Part shown: in pieces, positions 17,901 through 25,163 of the stretch
Numbering within the stretch: position 1 is the first letter of the stretch
Layout: the number at the start of each line of letters is the position of its first letter
Origin: Suilimivivens sp964614185
GTDB lineage: Bacteria; Bacillota; Clostridia; Lachnospirales; Lachnospiraceae
Assembly (NCBI GenBank): GCA_964614185.1
Contig: CAZTKJ010000006.1
Span: forward strand, 1-64,000
Direction: 5' to 3'
DNA: 64,000 nucleotides
Notes under the pieces: model-generated
Databases searched by the model: none
Seen by the model: the letters and a program-made list of their open reading frames with translations, nothing else
Told to the model about the DNA's origin: nothing
Program-made: the position numbers and the translations under genes

Positions 17901-18510
17901 AGCTCCTGATAGACTCCACTTCATCTCCCCACAGTTCAATTCTATAGGGATTCTCCTCTGTTAAATCAAAAATATCTATAATTCCTCCCCGGATACTGAA
18001 TTGTCCGGGTGCTTCCACCTGGTAATTTTTCTCATATCCCATATTTACCAGTTTTACTGCGAGGTCTTTTTCTACTATTTCCGTCCGTTCATTTATAGAA
18101 ATAATATTTTCTTTCCAAACACGAAGAGGTATCTGGGGAGACATTAAGCTGCTAAAAGTAGTGACTACCGTAAATGGTTTTCCTTCCAGCATTCTTCGCA
18201 TGCACTTTACCCGTTCCTTAGTCAGCTGATTACCGTGAATATCAGCCTGATAAAAGATCAGGTCTTTGGCCGGATAACATGTGACATTCCTGTCATAAAA
18301 TCGATAATCCTCCTGGATTTCCTTTACTCTTAAATCACTAAAAGTAATTATAAGCTTATTTTGAAAACTTTCCCCAAGTCCGTATACCATATGAAGCTTC
18401 TGAGACTCCACACACCCGGTAAGGACAGCCGTTTTTCCCGGCTTCTTAAGAAGTGTCCGGATTTCTTCAAATTCTCCCAGTTCATGAAGAGGCGCCGTCA
18501 ATGCCTTCAT
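14989..18510 (-). CDS. mfd: transcription-repair coupling factor Mfd
   Basis: A 1173-residue Mfd. It strips RNA polymerase stalled at DNA lesions and recruits UvrA. Domains in order are a UvrB-like N-terminal module (about 1-350), the CarD-like RNA-polymerase interaction domain (IGDYIVHENHGLGIYRGIE, about 500-570), the RecG-like helicase with Walker A GDVGYGKTEIA and Walker B LLIIDEEQRFG, and the C-terminal TRCF domain. A run of eight lysines, coded by long A-tracts, forms the linker before the polymerase-binding domain. The ATG overlaps the pth stop by four bases (ATGA), so pth-mfd is an operon. Confidence 0.97.
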   Translation of the reverse strand: MKALTAPLHELGEFEEIRTLLKKPGKTAVLTGCVESQKLHMVYGLGESFQNKLIITFSDLRVKEIQEDYRFYDRNVTCYPAKDLIFYQADIHGNQLTKERVKCMRRMLEGKPFTVVTTFSSLMSPQIPLRVWKENIISINERTEIVEKDLAVKLVNMGYEKNYQVEAPGQFSIRGGIIDIFDLTEENPYRIELWGDEVESIRSFDILSQRSLEKLSSIKVYPACEMILSKEQLQKGIKLIEKESRDFGEKLRKELHTQEAYRIETQLKELKEEVFEFKNLVNLDSYVHYFYEETVSFLELFDIEKTCVFIDEPARVKEHADAVELEFRESMMHRLEKGYILPGQMNLLYSLSQTTARLSNYRVAALSALDLRTSFIKADKKADISTKSIASYNNSFEALLQDLRRYRKNGCRVLLLSGSRTRAMRLAQDLRENELTAFYTEDPDREIQPGEIMTYYGRVLKGFEYPFLKFVVISESDIFGAEKKKKKKKKQYEGRKINNFAELQIGDYIVHENHGLGIYRGIEKVEIEKVVKDYIKIEYRDGGNLYVLATGLDVIQKYASADAKRPKLNKLGTQEWVRTKSKTKEAVSEIAKDLVELYAIRQQSEGYSYGKDTIWQKEFEEMFPFEETEDQILAIEATKKDMESTKIMDRLICGDVGYGKTEIAIRAAFKAVQEGKQIVYLVPTTILAQQHYTTFLQRMKDFPVRVELLSRFKTAAEQKKTIEDLKKGLVDIVIGTHRVLSKDVTFKDLGLLIIDEEQRFGVSHKEKIKKMKEQVDVLTLTATPIPRTLHMSLIGIRDMSILEEAPGDRLPIQTYVLEYNEEMVREAIVRELSRDGQVYYVYNRVNNIADIAAGIQKLVPEANVAFAHGQMKERELERIMYDFINGEIDVLVSTTIIETGLDISNVNTMIIHDSDNMGLSQLYQLRGRVGRSNRTAYAFLMYKRDKMLKEVAEKRLAAIKEFTDLGSGFKIAMRDLEIRGAGNLLGVKQHGHMQAVGYDLYCKMLNEAVKNLKGIHTEEDFNTTADMDVDAFIPPSYIVNEVQKLDIYKRIADVESQTECDDMREELLDRFGETPTAVINLLRIAMIRVKAHKLYITEIKGKNGEIRFTLKPDARICAEKIPELLKKHEKLSFNYKMLHFLYHYKKCGMVERDAQMLLGLTEELLNDMMEILL

Positions 18511-19106
18511 ATTGTATTCTCCTTTACTTCCTTACCGCTCTTTACTGTATTGTACTTGTTCATTGCCTTATCAATGCCATCTTCCATAATTGCTTCCACC
18601 GCAAGTACTGCATCTGTCCTGCTTTCTGCAAGGATCTTTTCTTCTTCTTTGCCAAAATGTCCAAGTACATAGTCTGCAAGGTCATAACCTGCCGGTTTAT
18701 CTCCCACTCCCAGCTTAATCCGTATAAACTCTTCATGTCCCAAATGGGCAATAATATTTTTAAGTCCGTTGTGTCCGCCTGCGCTGCCTTTTTTACGTAT
18801 TCTGATACGCCCCACATCAAGACTGATATCATCAGCTATGACTATCAAATTCATTGTTTCGTCAATCTTATAAAAGTTTACAGCTTCCCTAACCGACTCT
18901 CCGCTTAAATTCATAAAGGTAAGAGGCTTTAATAAAATCACCTTCTCGCTGCCGATCATGCCTTTGCCGATCAGCCCCTTAAACTTACTCTCTATTACCT
19001 TAATATGATGCTTTTGGGCAAGTTCATCAATGACCTGCCAGCCGATATTATGTCTTGTTCCTTCATACTGTCTGCCCGGATTGCCAAGGCCTGCTATTAT
19101 AAACAT
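18507..19106 (-). CDS. pth: peptidyl-tRNA hydrolase
   Basis: A 199-residue Pth, which releases peptidyl-tRNAs that drop off ribosomes. It has the opening MFIIAGLGNPGRQYEGTRHNIGW (Asn and catalytic His), LLKPLTFMNLSGESV, and the Asp/Gly-rich IVIADDISLDVGRIR followed by KGSAGGHNGLKNI. The start at 19106 is supported by AGGAG eight bases upstream; upstream in-frame codons would read through the promoter. It is the first gene of the pth-mfd pair, an order seen in many Firmicutes, with a clear sigma-A promoter at 19174-19202. Confidence 0.96.
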   Translation of the reverse strand: MFIIAGLGNPGRQYEGTRHNIGWQVIDELAQKHHIKVIESKFKGLIGKGMIGSEKVILLKPLTFMNLSGESVREAVNFYKIDETMNLIVIADDISLDVGRIRIRKKGSAGGHNGLKNIIAHLGHEEFIRIKLGVGDKPAGYDLADYVLGHFGKEEEKILAESRTDAVLAVEAIMEDGIDKAMNKYNTVKSGKEVKENTI

Positions 19107-19173
19107 GAATTCTTCTCCTATCATCATTAAGTATAGGCATACGTTTCCAGTTTGTTTCGTAATTTGCCATTTC

Positions 19174-19202
19174 ATTATAGGGGGTTGGAAACACTTTTTC
19201 AA
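19174..19202 (-). promoter_or_regulatory. sigma-A promoter of pth-mfd
   Basis: Minus strand TTGAAA (19197-19202), 17-base spacer, TATAAT (19174-19179), about 70 bases before pth. GTTTCC and GGAAAC arms flank the -10 and could form a small operator. Confidence 0.65.
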
Positions 19203-19233
19203 GAGGTCCATAGTTTATTTCCGCGTGCAATGA

Positions 19234-19263
19234 GCCAAGCGGATGCGCCAGCATCCATTTGGC
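19234..19263. repeat. REP-like nested palindrome
   Basis: GCCAA (19234-19238) pairs with TTGGC (19259-19263), and inside it GGATG (19241-19245) pairs with CATCC (19252-19256), separated by two-base symmetric bulges. It lies in the 327-base gap between pth and spoVG, upstream of the pth promoter. It may be a dispersed palindromic unit; no second copy was noticed in this window. Confidence 0.35.
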
Positions 19264-19278
19264 GAATGTCGCGAGGAT

Positions 19279-19310
19279 CAAAGACCCCGCAGCTTGCTGC
19301 GGGGTCTTTG
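19279..19310. terminator. bidirectional GC-rich hairpin between spoVG and pth
   Basis: Perfect 14-bp stem CAAAGACCCCGCAG (19279-19292) with CTGCGGGGTCTTTG (19297-19310), four-base loop CTTG. The outer A/U pairs give U-rich ends in both directions. It probably insulates spoVG transcription from the pth promoter. Confidence 0.7.
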
Positions 19311-19356
19311 ATTTAACCCAAAGGGCGATACGCTTTTCCAACAATCTTATTAGACG

Positions 19357-19394
19357 AAGAAGAACAGGAGTGCTGAAACACTCCTGTTCTTCTT
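19357..19394 (-). terminator. terminator of glgC-glgD-spoVG
   Basis: Perfect 16-bp stem AAGAAGAACAGGAGTG (19357-19372) and its complement (19379-19394), six-base loop. It starts 40 bases after the spoVG stop, with a U-rich 3' arm on the minus strand. Confidence 0.75.
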
Positions 19395-19433
19395 TACTGG
19401 TTTTGGCTTTATTAGCATACCGATACCGGTTTC

Positions 19434-19703
19434 TTATTCTTCCGGCTCTAGCAGTGCTTTCTCGTACTTCTCCAGAATAATATTCTGAATGTTCTCCCTC
19501 GTACTGGAATTGATCGGATGTGCGATGTCCCTGTACTCACCATCAGTAGCTTTTTTGCTGGGCATTGCAATAAATAACCCCTTCTCGCCCTCAATTACTT
19601 TAATATCATGGATTACGAATTCATCATCGATGGTAATTGATACTATAGCCCGCATCTTACCTTCTTTCGTAATCTTCCTCACTCTTACATCTGTAATTTG
19701 CAT
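19434..19703 (-). CDS. spoVG: SpoVG, RNA-binding developmental regulator
   Basis: An 89-residue SpoVG. It opens MQITDVRVRKI and contains the conserved VSITIDDEFVIHDIKVIEG and the near-invariant FIAMPSKKATDGEYRDIAHPI. In Firmicutes it is a small RNA/DNA-binding regulator affecting sporulation, cell division and virulence traits. I start at the ATG at 19703, with AAGGGGG 11 bases upstream; a GTG three codons earlier is too near that site. It follows glgD by 45 bases with no obvious promoter, so it is probably co-transcribed with glgC-glgD, and the 16-bp hairpin at 19357 ends the unit. Confidence 0.96.
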   Translation of the reverse strand: MQITDVRVRKITKEGKMRAIVSITIDDEFVIHDIKVIEGEKGLFIAMPSKKATDGEYRDIAHPINSSTRENIQNIILEKYEKALLEPEE

Positions 19704-19747
19704 ATTTCTCACATCCCCCTTGTATACCCGTCCTCTACTTGGTTTCC

Positions 19748-20869
19748 CTAGATGACATACCTGTCACTTCGCTCAATGACAATCTTAATGTTGTCATCTT
19801 CTCCTTTATAATAGGAATTAGCTCTGATTGTACTATGACTTTCTATGATACAATTCTCAATATGGGTATTATCACCAATGTAAACATCATTCAAAATGAT
19901 AGAGTTTTTAATACAACAGTTGTTTCCAATAAATGCTGTTTTGAAGACAACAGAGTCTTCTACTACACCATTTACAATACATCCGCTGGAAATCAAACTG
20001 TTTTTAATACTGGATCCCACATTGTATTTGGCAGGCGGTAAATCATCCACCTTAGAATAAATATCAGGATACTCTTTGAAAAAATAATCTCTTGTTTCCT
20101 TATGCAGGAAATCCATATTTGTGTTGAAATAATCATCGATGGTTGCAATATTGCTCCAGTATTCCTGCAGCTTATATCCGTAAATTCTCTTCATGTTCTT
20201 ATAACGGATAAGAACGTCCTTTACGAAATCATATCTTTCCTCTTCTGCACACTTCTCGATCATTTCAATCAGCTGTCTTCTTCTTACTACATAAATACCG
20301 CAGGAAACCGTATTGGATTTAGCCACAACAGGCTTTTCTTCAAACTCTTCGATACGGCTTTCTTCATTCATCTTAATGGTTCCGAAACGGTCTACGCTGA
20401 CCTCCGGCTCCATGTCTTTGCATACAACGGTAATATCAGCTTTCTTGGCAATGTGATATTCCAACACTTTATTATAATCCAGTTTATATACACAGTCGCC
20501 GGATGCAATAACCACATAGGGTTCATGGCTGTTCCTGAGGAAAGCAAGGTTCTGTGCAATTGCATCTGCTGTTCCTCTGTACCATGAATTGCTTTCTGCC
20601 GTAACGGAAGGAGTCAATACATATAAACCGCCCTGTTTACGACCAAAATCCCACCATTTGGATGAACTCAGATGTTCATTCAGACTTCTTGCATTGTACT
20701 GTGTCAAAACTGCCACCTTTTGAATGTGGGAGTTGGACATATTGCTTAACGCAAAATCTATACTTCTATAGCTGCCTGCAATAGGCATAGCACATACTGC
20801 TCTTTCTGTGGAAAGTTCTTTCATCCTATAACTGCTTCCACCTGCTAAAATTATACCGATTGCTCTCAC
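19748..20869 (-). CDS. glgD: glucose-1-phosphate adenylyltransferase subunit GlgD
   Basis: A 373-residue nucleotidyltransferase with left-handed beta-helix C-terminus, the GlgD-type partner of GlgC. The N-terminal loop is ILAGGSSYRMKEL instead of the catalytic GGxGxRL of GlgC, and the metal site region reads IASGDCVYKLDY. GlgD of clostridia is poorly active alone and modulates the GlgC-GlgD heterotetramer making ADP-glucose for glycogen. The start codon is GTG, overlapping the glgC stop (GTGA), so the two subunits are translationally coupled. Confidence 0.93.
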   Translation of the reverse strand: MRAIGIILAGGSSYRMKELSTERAVCAMPIAGSYRSIDFALSNMSNSHIQKVAVLTQYNARSLNEHLSSSKWWDFGRKQGGLYVLTPSVTAESNSWYRGTADAIAQNLAFLRNSHEPYVVIASGDCVYKLDYNKVLEYHIAKKADITVVCKDMEPEVSVDRFGTIKMNEESRIEEFEEKPVVAKSNTVSCGIYVVRRRQLIEMIEKCAEEERYDFVKDVLIRYKNMKRIYGYKLQEYWSNIATIDDYFNTNMDFLHKETRDYFFKEYPDIYSKVDDLPPAKYNVGSSIKNSLISSGCIVNGVVEDSVVFKTAFIGNNCCIKNSIILNDVYIGDNTHIENCIIESHSTIRANSYYKGEDDNIKIVIERSDRYVI

Positions 20870-22140
20870 TTTTTATCACCTGCCTTAATTAATGTTTTAC
20901 CGCTTGCAAGGCAATTATCCGGATAGTCTTCAGCCGTAGTAACACCAAACACGCATGTATTTTTACCGATGGTAATGCCACCGGGTATGATACTCTTTTC
21001 ACCAACAGTAGCAATGCTGTTGCTGTATATATGAGGATCTGTCTCGTTAGGAACCTCGTCACCCACACCTAATCTGACATTGTTGCCGATTTCTACATTT
21101 TCAGCTATGATTGCTTTATTTAACTCGCAGTCGGAGCCGATTACCGTTCCATTCATAATAATGGAATCACGGACAACTGTGCCTTCTCCTATGGTGACGC
21201 CGCATCCGATTACGGAATTATATACCTTGCCGTAAATATCGCTTCCTTCACCAATGATACTTCTTTCTACTATACTGCAATCAGCAATATACTGAGGAGG
21301 CAGGATTTCACTCTTGGTATAAATCTTCCAATATTCCTCATATAAATTAAATTCGGGAACAATATCGATCAATTCCATATTTGCTTCCCAGTAGGAGTTC
21401 AATGTTCCTACATCCTTCCAATAACCATTAAATTCATACGCATATAAAGGCGCTCCCTTATCATGGCAGTATGGAATAATATGTTTACCAAAATCAAGGC
21501 CTGGCTGCTCTGCATTGGCAAGCAGCGCCTCCTTTAATGTTTTCCAGTTAAAAATGTAAATACCCATAGAAGCAAGGTTGCTTCTGGGATTAGCCGGTTT
21601 TTCTTCAAAATCTGTAATCTTTCTTTCTCCATCGGCTATCATAATGCCGAAACGCTTTGCTTCTTCCATGGGAACCGGCATAACGGCAATCGTGCATTCG
21701 GCTCCTTTTTCTTTGTGGAAGTCAAGCATCACTTCATAATCCATCTTATATATATGGTCGCCTGATAAAATCAGGATATATTCAGGATTAAAGCTTTCCA
21801 TATAATCAATATTCTGATAAATTGCGTTGGCCGTTCCTGTATACCACTCGCTGTTGGCTACCTTTTCATAAGGAGGAAGTACGCTTACGCCGCCGATGTT
21901 TCTGTCCAAATCCCACGGAATACCAATACCAATATGAGTATTCAGCCTTAAGGGTTGGTACTGTGTCAAAACACCTACCGTATCAACACCGGAATTAATA
22001 CAGTTGCTTAACGGGAAGTCTATGATTCGGTACTTTCCTCCAAAGGATACTGCCGGCTTGGCTACTTTTGAAGTAAGCACACCTAATCTGCTTCCCTGAC
22101 CGCCTGCTAACAACATGGCAATCATTTCTTTCTTGATCAT
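20866..22140 (-). CDS. glgC: glucose-1-phosphate adenylyltransferase catalytic subunit
   Basis: A 424-residue ADP-glucose pyrophosphorylase using ATP and glucose 1-phosphate, the first committed step of glycogen synthesis. It has the active-site loop AMLLAGGQGSRLGVLT, PAVSFGGKYRIIDFPLSN (Lys and effector region), LSGDHIYKMDYE (metal Asp), the substrate-contact FEEKPANPRSN, and C-terminal hexapeptide repeats (CEL.., VEIGN..). The start at 22140 has AGAGGTG at good distance; an upstream in-frame Met 14 codons earlier has none. A sigma-A promoter is at 22229-22257. Confidence 0.96.
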   Translation of the reverse strand: MIKKEMIAMLLAGGQGSRLGVLTSKVAKPAVSFGGKYRIIDFPLSNCINSGVDTVGVLTQYQPLRLNTHIGIGIPWDLDRNIGGVSVLPPYEKVANSEWYTGTANAIYQNIDYMESFNPEYILILSGDHIYKMDYEVMLDFHKEKGAECTIAVMPVPMEEAKRFGIMIADGERKITDFEEKPANPRSNLASMGIYIFNWKTLKEALLANAEQPGLDFGKHIIPYCHDKGAPLYAYEFNGYWKDVGTLNSYWEANMELIDIVPEFNLYEEYWKIYTKSEILPPQYIADCSIVERSIIGEGSDIYGKVYNSVIGCGVTIGEGTVVRDSIIMNGTVIGSDCELNKAIIAENVEIGNNVRLGVGDEVPNETDPHIYSNSIATVGEKSIIPGGITIGKNTCVFGVTTAEDYPDNCLASGKTLIKAGDKK

Positions 22141-22228
22141 GTCATCACCTCTTACCAGTAAATTTTGTAATAAAGCCTTCATTTAATATTTGGTCTGTAA
22201 ATAAGTACCAATTACTAAATTTAGGAAT

Positions 22229-22257
22229 AGTATACCATATAATCATATAATTGTGAA
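22229..22257 (-). promoter_or_regulatory. promoter of glgC-glgD-spoVG
   Basis: Minus strand TTCACA (22252-22257), 17-base spacer, TATACT (22229-22234), with a 90-base leader to glgC. Very A/T-rich surroundings. Confidence 0.6.
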
Positions 22258-22296
22258 TATTTTTTACAAAAAAAATACTATATTTTGTTATTTTTA

Positions 22297-22331
22297 TGTA
22301 AGAATTTTACAATAATGTATAAGATCTTACA
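22297..22331. promoter_or_regulatory. two tandem TGTA-N-TACA palindromes between glgC and murC
   Basis: TGTAAGAATTTTACA (22297-22311) and TGTATAAGATCTTACA (22316-22331) are two similar imperfect palindromes with centres about 20 bp apart, that is two helical turns. They lie 40-75 bases upstream of the glg -35 and about 75 bases upstream of the murC -35. They look like a cooperative binding site for a dimeric regulator of unknown identity. Confidence 0.35.
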
Positions 22332-22405
22332 AATATTTTTTGTCCCATTTACAACATTTTGTGCTTTATCGTCCTTCCCATCCATACATTTTGTTTAAAA
22401 TGCCA

Positions 22406-22434
22406 TTGGTTTTTTCTGGCAGATTCTTTATAAT
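22406..22434 (+). promoter_or_regulatory. promoter of murC
   Basis: TTGGTT (22406-22411), 17-base spacer, TATAAT (22429-22434). The murC ribosome-binding site GGAGG and ATG follow 36-47 bases later. Confidence 0.6.
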
Positions 22435-22480
22435 GATATTGGTAAAAATGCTCATACTACTAATTATCGGAGGTATTGTT

Positions 22481-23857
22481 ATGTATCAGATCAATTTTGA
22501 CCACCCTATTCATATATATTTTATAGGCATTGGCGGCATCAGTATGAGCGGCCTTGCCGAAATCCTGTTGGAAGAAGGGTTTACCGTTTCCGGTTCTGAT
22601 ATCAATCCTTCTCCCCTTACAGAGCTGCTGAAGAAAAGAGGCGCCCATGTATTTTACGGACAGAACTATCAAAACATTACGGAAGATATTGACCTGATTG
22701 TTTATACCAGTGCTATTCATTCCGACAATCCTGAGCTGGCAGCAGCCCGGGATCTGGATATCCCGTCTCTGACAAGAGCCCAGCTCCTTGGACAGATGAT
22801 GAAGAACTATAAAACGCCCATTGCCATCAGCGGCACCCATGGCAAAACCACTACCACTTCCATGATTTCCGAGATACTTTTGGAAGCCGATACTGATCCC
22901 ACCCTCTCCATTGGCGGAATCTTAAAGACCATAAACGGGAACATCCGCATCGGCCATTCCGAATATTTCATTACGGAAGCCTGCGAATATACCAACAGTT
23001 TCTTAAGTTTTTATCCCAGGATCGGAATTATCTTAAATGTAGAAGAGGATCACCTTGACTTCTTCAAAGACCTTGATGATATCCGGAATTCTTTCCATCT
23101 TTTTGCAAAGCTTCTTCCTGAAGACGGTGCCTTGATCATCAATGGCTCCATACCCGGCATTGACACCATTACAGAGGGGTTGTCCTGCCGGATTATCACC
23201 TTCGGAGACCTTAAGAGCTTCGATTACAGCGCTGCAGATATTTCCTACAATGAAAAGGGCTGCGCTTCTTTTACCCTGCTAAACAAAGGCAGACCCGTCC
23301 ACTCTTATACACTGAACGTCCCCGGCAGACACAACATATATAATGCTCTTTCTGCTATTGCTCTTTCAGAACTCCTTGGCATTGATTCTGCTGCCACCCA
23401 AAAAGCGTTGTCCCATTTTAAGGGTACTGACAGGCGTTTCGAGTACAAGGGTACCGTAAATGGAATTACTATAATAGATGATTATGCACATCATCCCACA
23501 GAAATTACTGCAACTTTAGATGCTGCCGCAAATTATCCTCATCAAACTCTCTGGTGCGTATTTCAGCCTCATACCTATACCCGCACCAAAGCCTTTATGA
23601 AAGACTTTGCCACAGCTCTTTCCCATGCCGACCACATTATTTTAGCTAAAATATATCCCGCCAGGGAAACCGACGATCTGGGCATCAGCTCAGACACTCT
23701 TAGAAAAGAAATTGAAGCTCTGGGCAAAACCTGCTTCTATTTTCCTTCTTTTGAAGAAATTGAAAAATTTATTATGAAAAATTGCCAATCCGGTGATTTG
23801 TTGATAACTATGGGAGCCGGAGATGTTGTAAAAATCGGCGAAAATCTTTTAAAATAA
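22481..23857 (+). CDS. murC: UDP-N-acetylmuramate--L-alanine ligase
   Basis: A 458-residue Mur ligase adding L-Ala to UDP-MurNAc, the first amino acid of the peptidoglycan stem. It has the N-terminal Rossmann FIGIGGISMSGLAEIL, the ATP loop ISGTHGKTTTTSM (about residues 108-120), the central-domain NVEEDHLDFF, and C-terminal GTDRRFEYKG and IDDYAHHPTEI. The start at 22481 is chosen for GGAGG eight bases upstream and because the family begins just before the Rossmann glycine motif; an in-frame extension would cross the promoter. Monocistronic by appearance. Confidence 0.96.
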   Translation: MYQINFDHPIHIYFIGIGGISMSGLAEILLEEGFTVSGSDINPSPLTELLKKRGAHVFYGQNYQNITEDIDLIVYTSAIHSDNPELAAARDLDIPSLTRAQLLGQMMKNYKTPIAISGTHGKTTTTSMISEILLEADTDPTLSIGGILKTINGNIRIGHSEYFITEACEYTNSFLSFYPRIGIILNVEEDHLDFFKDLDDIRNSFHLFAKLLPEDGALIINGSIPGIDTITEGLSCRIITFGDLKSFDYSAADISYNEKGCASFTLLNKGRPVHSYTLNVPGRHNIYNALSAIALSELLGIDSAATQKALSHFKGTDRRFEYKGTVNGITIIDDYAHHPTEITATLDAAANYPHQTLWCVFQPHTYTRTKAFMKDFATALSHADHIILAKIYPARETDDLGISSDTLRKEIEALGKTCFYFPSFEEIEKFIMKNCQSGDLLITMGAGDVVKIGENLLK

Positions 23858-23860
23858 TTT

Positions 23861-23998
23861 TTGTCCACAATATCCACATAATTTGATGTCTGAAATGGCT
23901 TTTTATTATGTGGATATTATTTGTTTTACAAAGCCCTTATTTGAAGGTAAAAATTATTTTCAGCCCTTTATATATCCACACCATCCACACTATCCACA
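23861..23998. promoter_or_regulatory. cluster of six DnaA-box-like 9-mers
   Basis: Six matches to TTATNCACA, mostly 8 of 9. They are TTGTCCACA (23861) and ATATCCACA (23870) directly abutted, an inverted ATATCCACA at 23909-23917, and three directly abutted copies at 23972, 23981 and 23990 (ATATCCACA, CCATCCACA, CTATCCACA). An A/T-rich stretch lies between the two groups. The box at 23870 and the inverted one form a 13-bp inverted repeat (23870-23882/23905-23917). The cluster lies upstream of the replication loader genes dnaD and dnaI, suggesting DnaA-dependent control or a DnaA-titration site. Known: DnaA boxes regulate replication genes. Inferred: their use here. Confidence 0.6.
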
Positions 23999-24046
23999 CT
24001 ATCGTCAAACCCTTGAAAACACTGGTTTTTTCGGGAAAATTACTAT

Positions 24047-24074
24047 TTGCTTTTCCATGGTCTTATGATATAAT
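24047..24074 (+). promoter_or_regulatory. promoter of dnaD-dnaI-prs
   Basis: TTGCTT (24047-24052), 16-base spacer, TATAAT (24069-24074), placed about 50 bases downstream of the last DnaA-box-like repeat and 47 bases before the GTG start. Confidence 0.6.
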
Positions 24075-24120
24075 TCATCTTGCTTTAAAAAATGTAAATC
24101 ACAGAGAGTAGGAATAACAG

Positions 24121-25152
24121 GTGAGTTGTATTAAGATTTATCAGGATAATTATGCCGATGCCACTATGGTATCTAATCTATTTATTGATGAATATATGAA
24201 GGAAGCCAATGATGCCCAGCTCAAAATTTATCTGTATCTTCTCAGAACCATCAGTGCCCATATGGACACCAGTGTTTCTGATATCGCCGATAAATTTAAC
24301 CATACGGAAAAGGACGTTATCCGTGCGCTCAAATATTGGGAAAAAAAGAAGCTTCTTTCTTTAACCTATGACGAGTCCGAGAGGCTTACGGGCATTCACC
24401 TTTTGGCCATTAACAGCCAAAGCAGTAAGGGCAGTGCAGATATTGTCCCCCTTTCCTCCATTGTATCCATGCCCGGCAAGGACAGAACCCTTTACGAAAA
24501 GCCCGCCTACACAATGGATGAACTCCGTGAATTTAAGAAAAACGAAGAAACTTCCCAGATTCTTTTTGTTGCTGAACAGTATATAGGAAAGCCTCTAAGC
24601 GCATCTGAAATGAAAACTATTTTGTTCTTTTCGGACAAATTAGGATTTTCCGTGGACTTGATTGACTATCTGATCCAGTATTGCGTTGAAAAAGGCAAAA
24701 AGGATTTCCGGTACATAGAAAAAGTAGCTATCGGCTGGGCCCAAGAAGGGATCACCACCCCCAAGCAGGCTGCCCGCTGTACCCACAAGTATGATAAGAC
24801 TGTATATGATATTATGAAAGCCCTTGGCAAATCCTCAGCTCCTACTAAAAAAGAAGCCGATTATGCCATTAAATGGATAAAAGAATATTGTTTTACCTCC
24901 GACATTATTATGGAAGCCTGTGAACGTACTGTTTTAGCAACGGACAAGCACCGGTTTGAATATGCAGACAGTATTCTTACCAGCTGGTACAAAGGAAATG
25001 TACATCGAAAAGCTGATATTAAGGTCCTGGATGAAGCTTACTCCAAAAAGAAGTCGGAAAAACAGGTTTATTCCTATGCCGGTCAGTTTAATCAGTTTAT
25101 GCAGACCAATTATGATTTTGAAACTCTTGAACAGGAGATTTTAAGTAACTAA
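24121..25152 (+). CDS. DnaD domain replication initiation protein
   Basis: A 343-residue protein. The N-terminal winged-helix region (residues 20-90) has the DnaD-like sequence NDAQLKIYLYLLRTI. It is followed by two tandem DnaD C-terminal modules: one around 160-210 (LSASEMKTILFFSDKLGF, ending YIEKVAIGWAQEGITT) and one around 240-300 (ADYAIKWIKEYCF, ending YADSILTSWYKGNV). Such proteins remodel DNA at the origin and recruit the helicase loader. The start codon is GTG with AGGA upstream. Followed after 11 bases by the DnaI-like ATPase gene, as in the dnaB-dnaI pair of Bacillus. Confidence 0.85.
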   Translation: MSCIKIYQDNYADATMVSNLFIDEYMKEANDAQLKIYLYLLRTISAHMDTSVSDIADKFNHTEKDVIRALKYWEKKKLLSLTYDESERLTGIHLLAINSQSSKGSADIVPLSSIVSMPGKDRTLYEKPAYTMDELREFKKNEETSQILFVAEQYIGKPLSASEMKTILFFSDKLGFSVDLIDYLIQYCVEKGKKDFRYIEKVAIGWAQEGITTPKQAARCTHKYDKTVYDIMKALGKSSAPTKKEADYAIKWIKEYCFTSDIIMEACERTVLATDKHRFEYADSILTSWYKGNVHRKADIKVLDEAYSKKKSEKQVYSYAGQFNQFMQTNYDFETLEQEILSN

Positions 25153-25163
25153 AGGAGAGCGCC

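Noticed and set aside
22340..22480. In-frame N-terminal extension of murC
   Set aside because: It crosses the promoter and lacks a ribosome-binding site; the ATG at 22481 has GGAGG in place.
23870..23917. 13-bp inverted repeat as a simple murC terminator
   Set aside because: The 22-base loop is long and the arms are themselves DnaA-box-like; kept as part of the DnaA-box cluster, although a termination role is not excluded.
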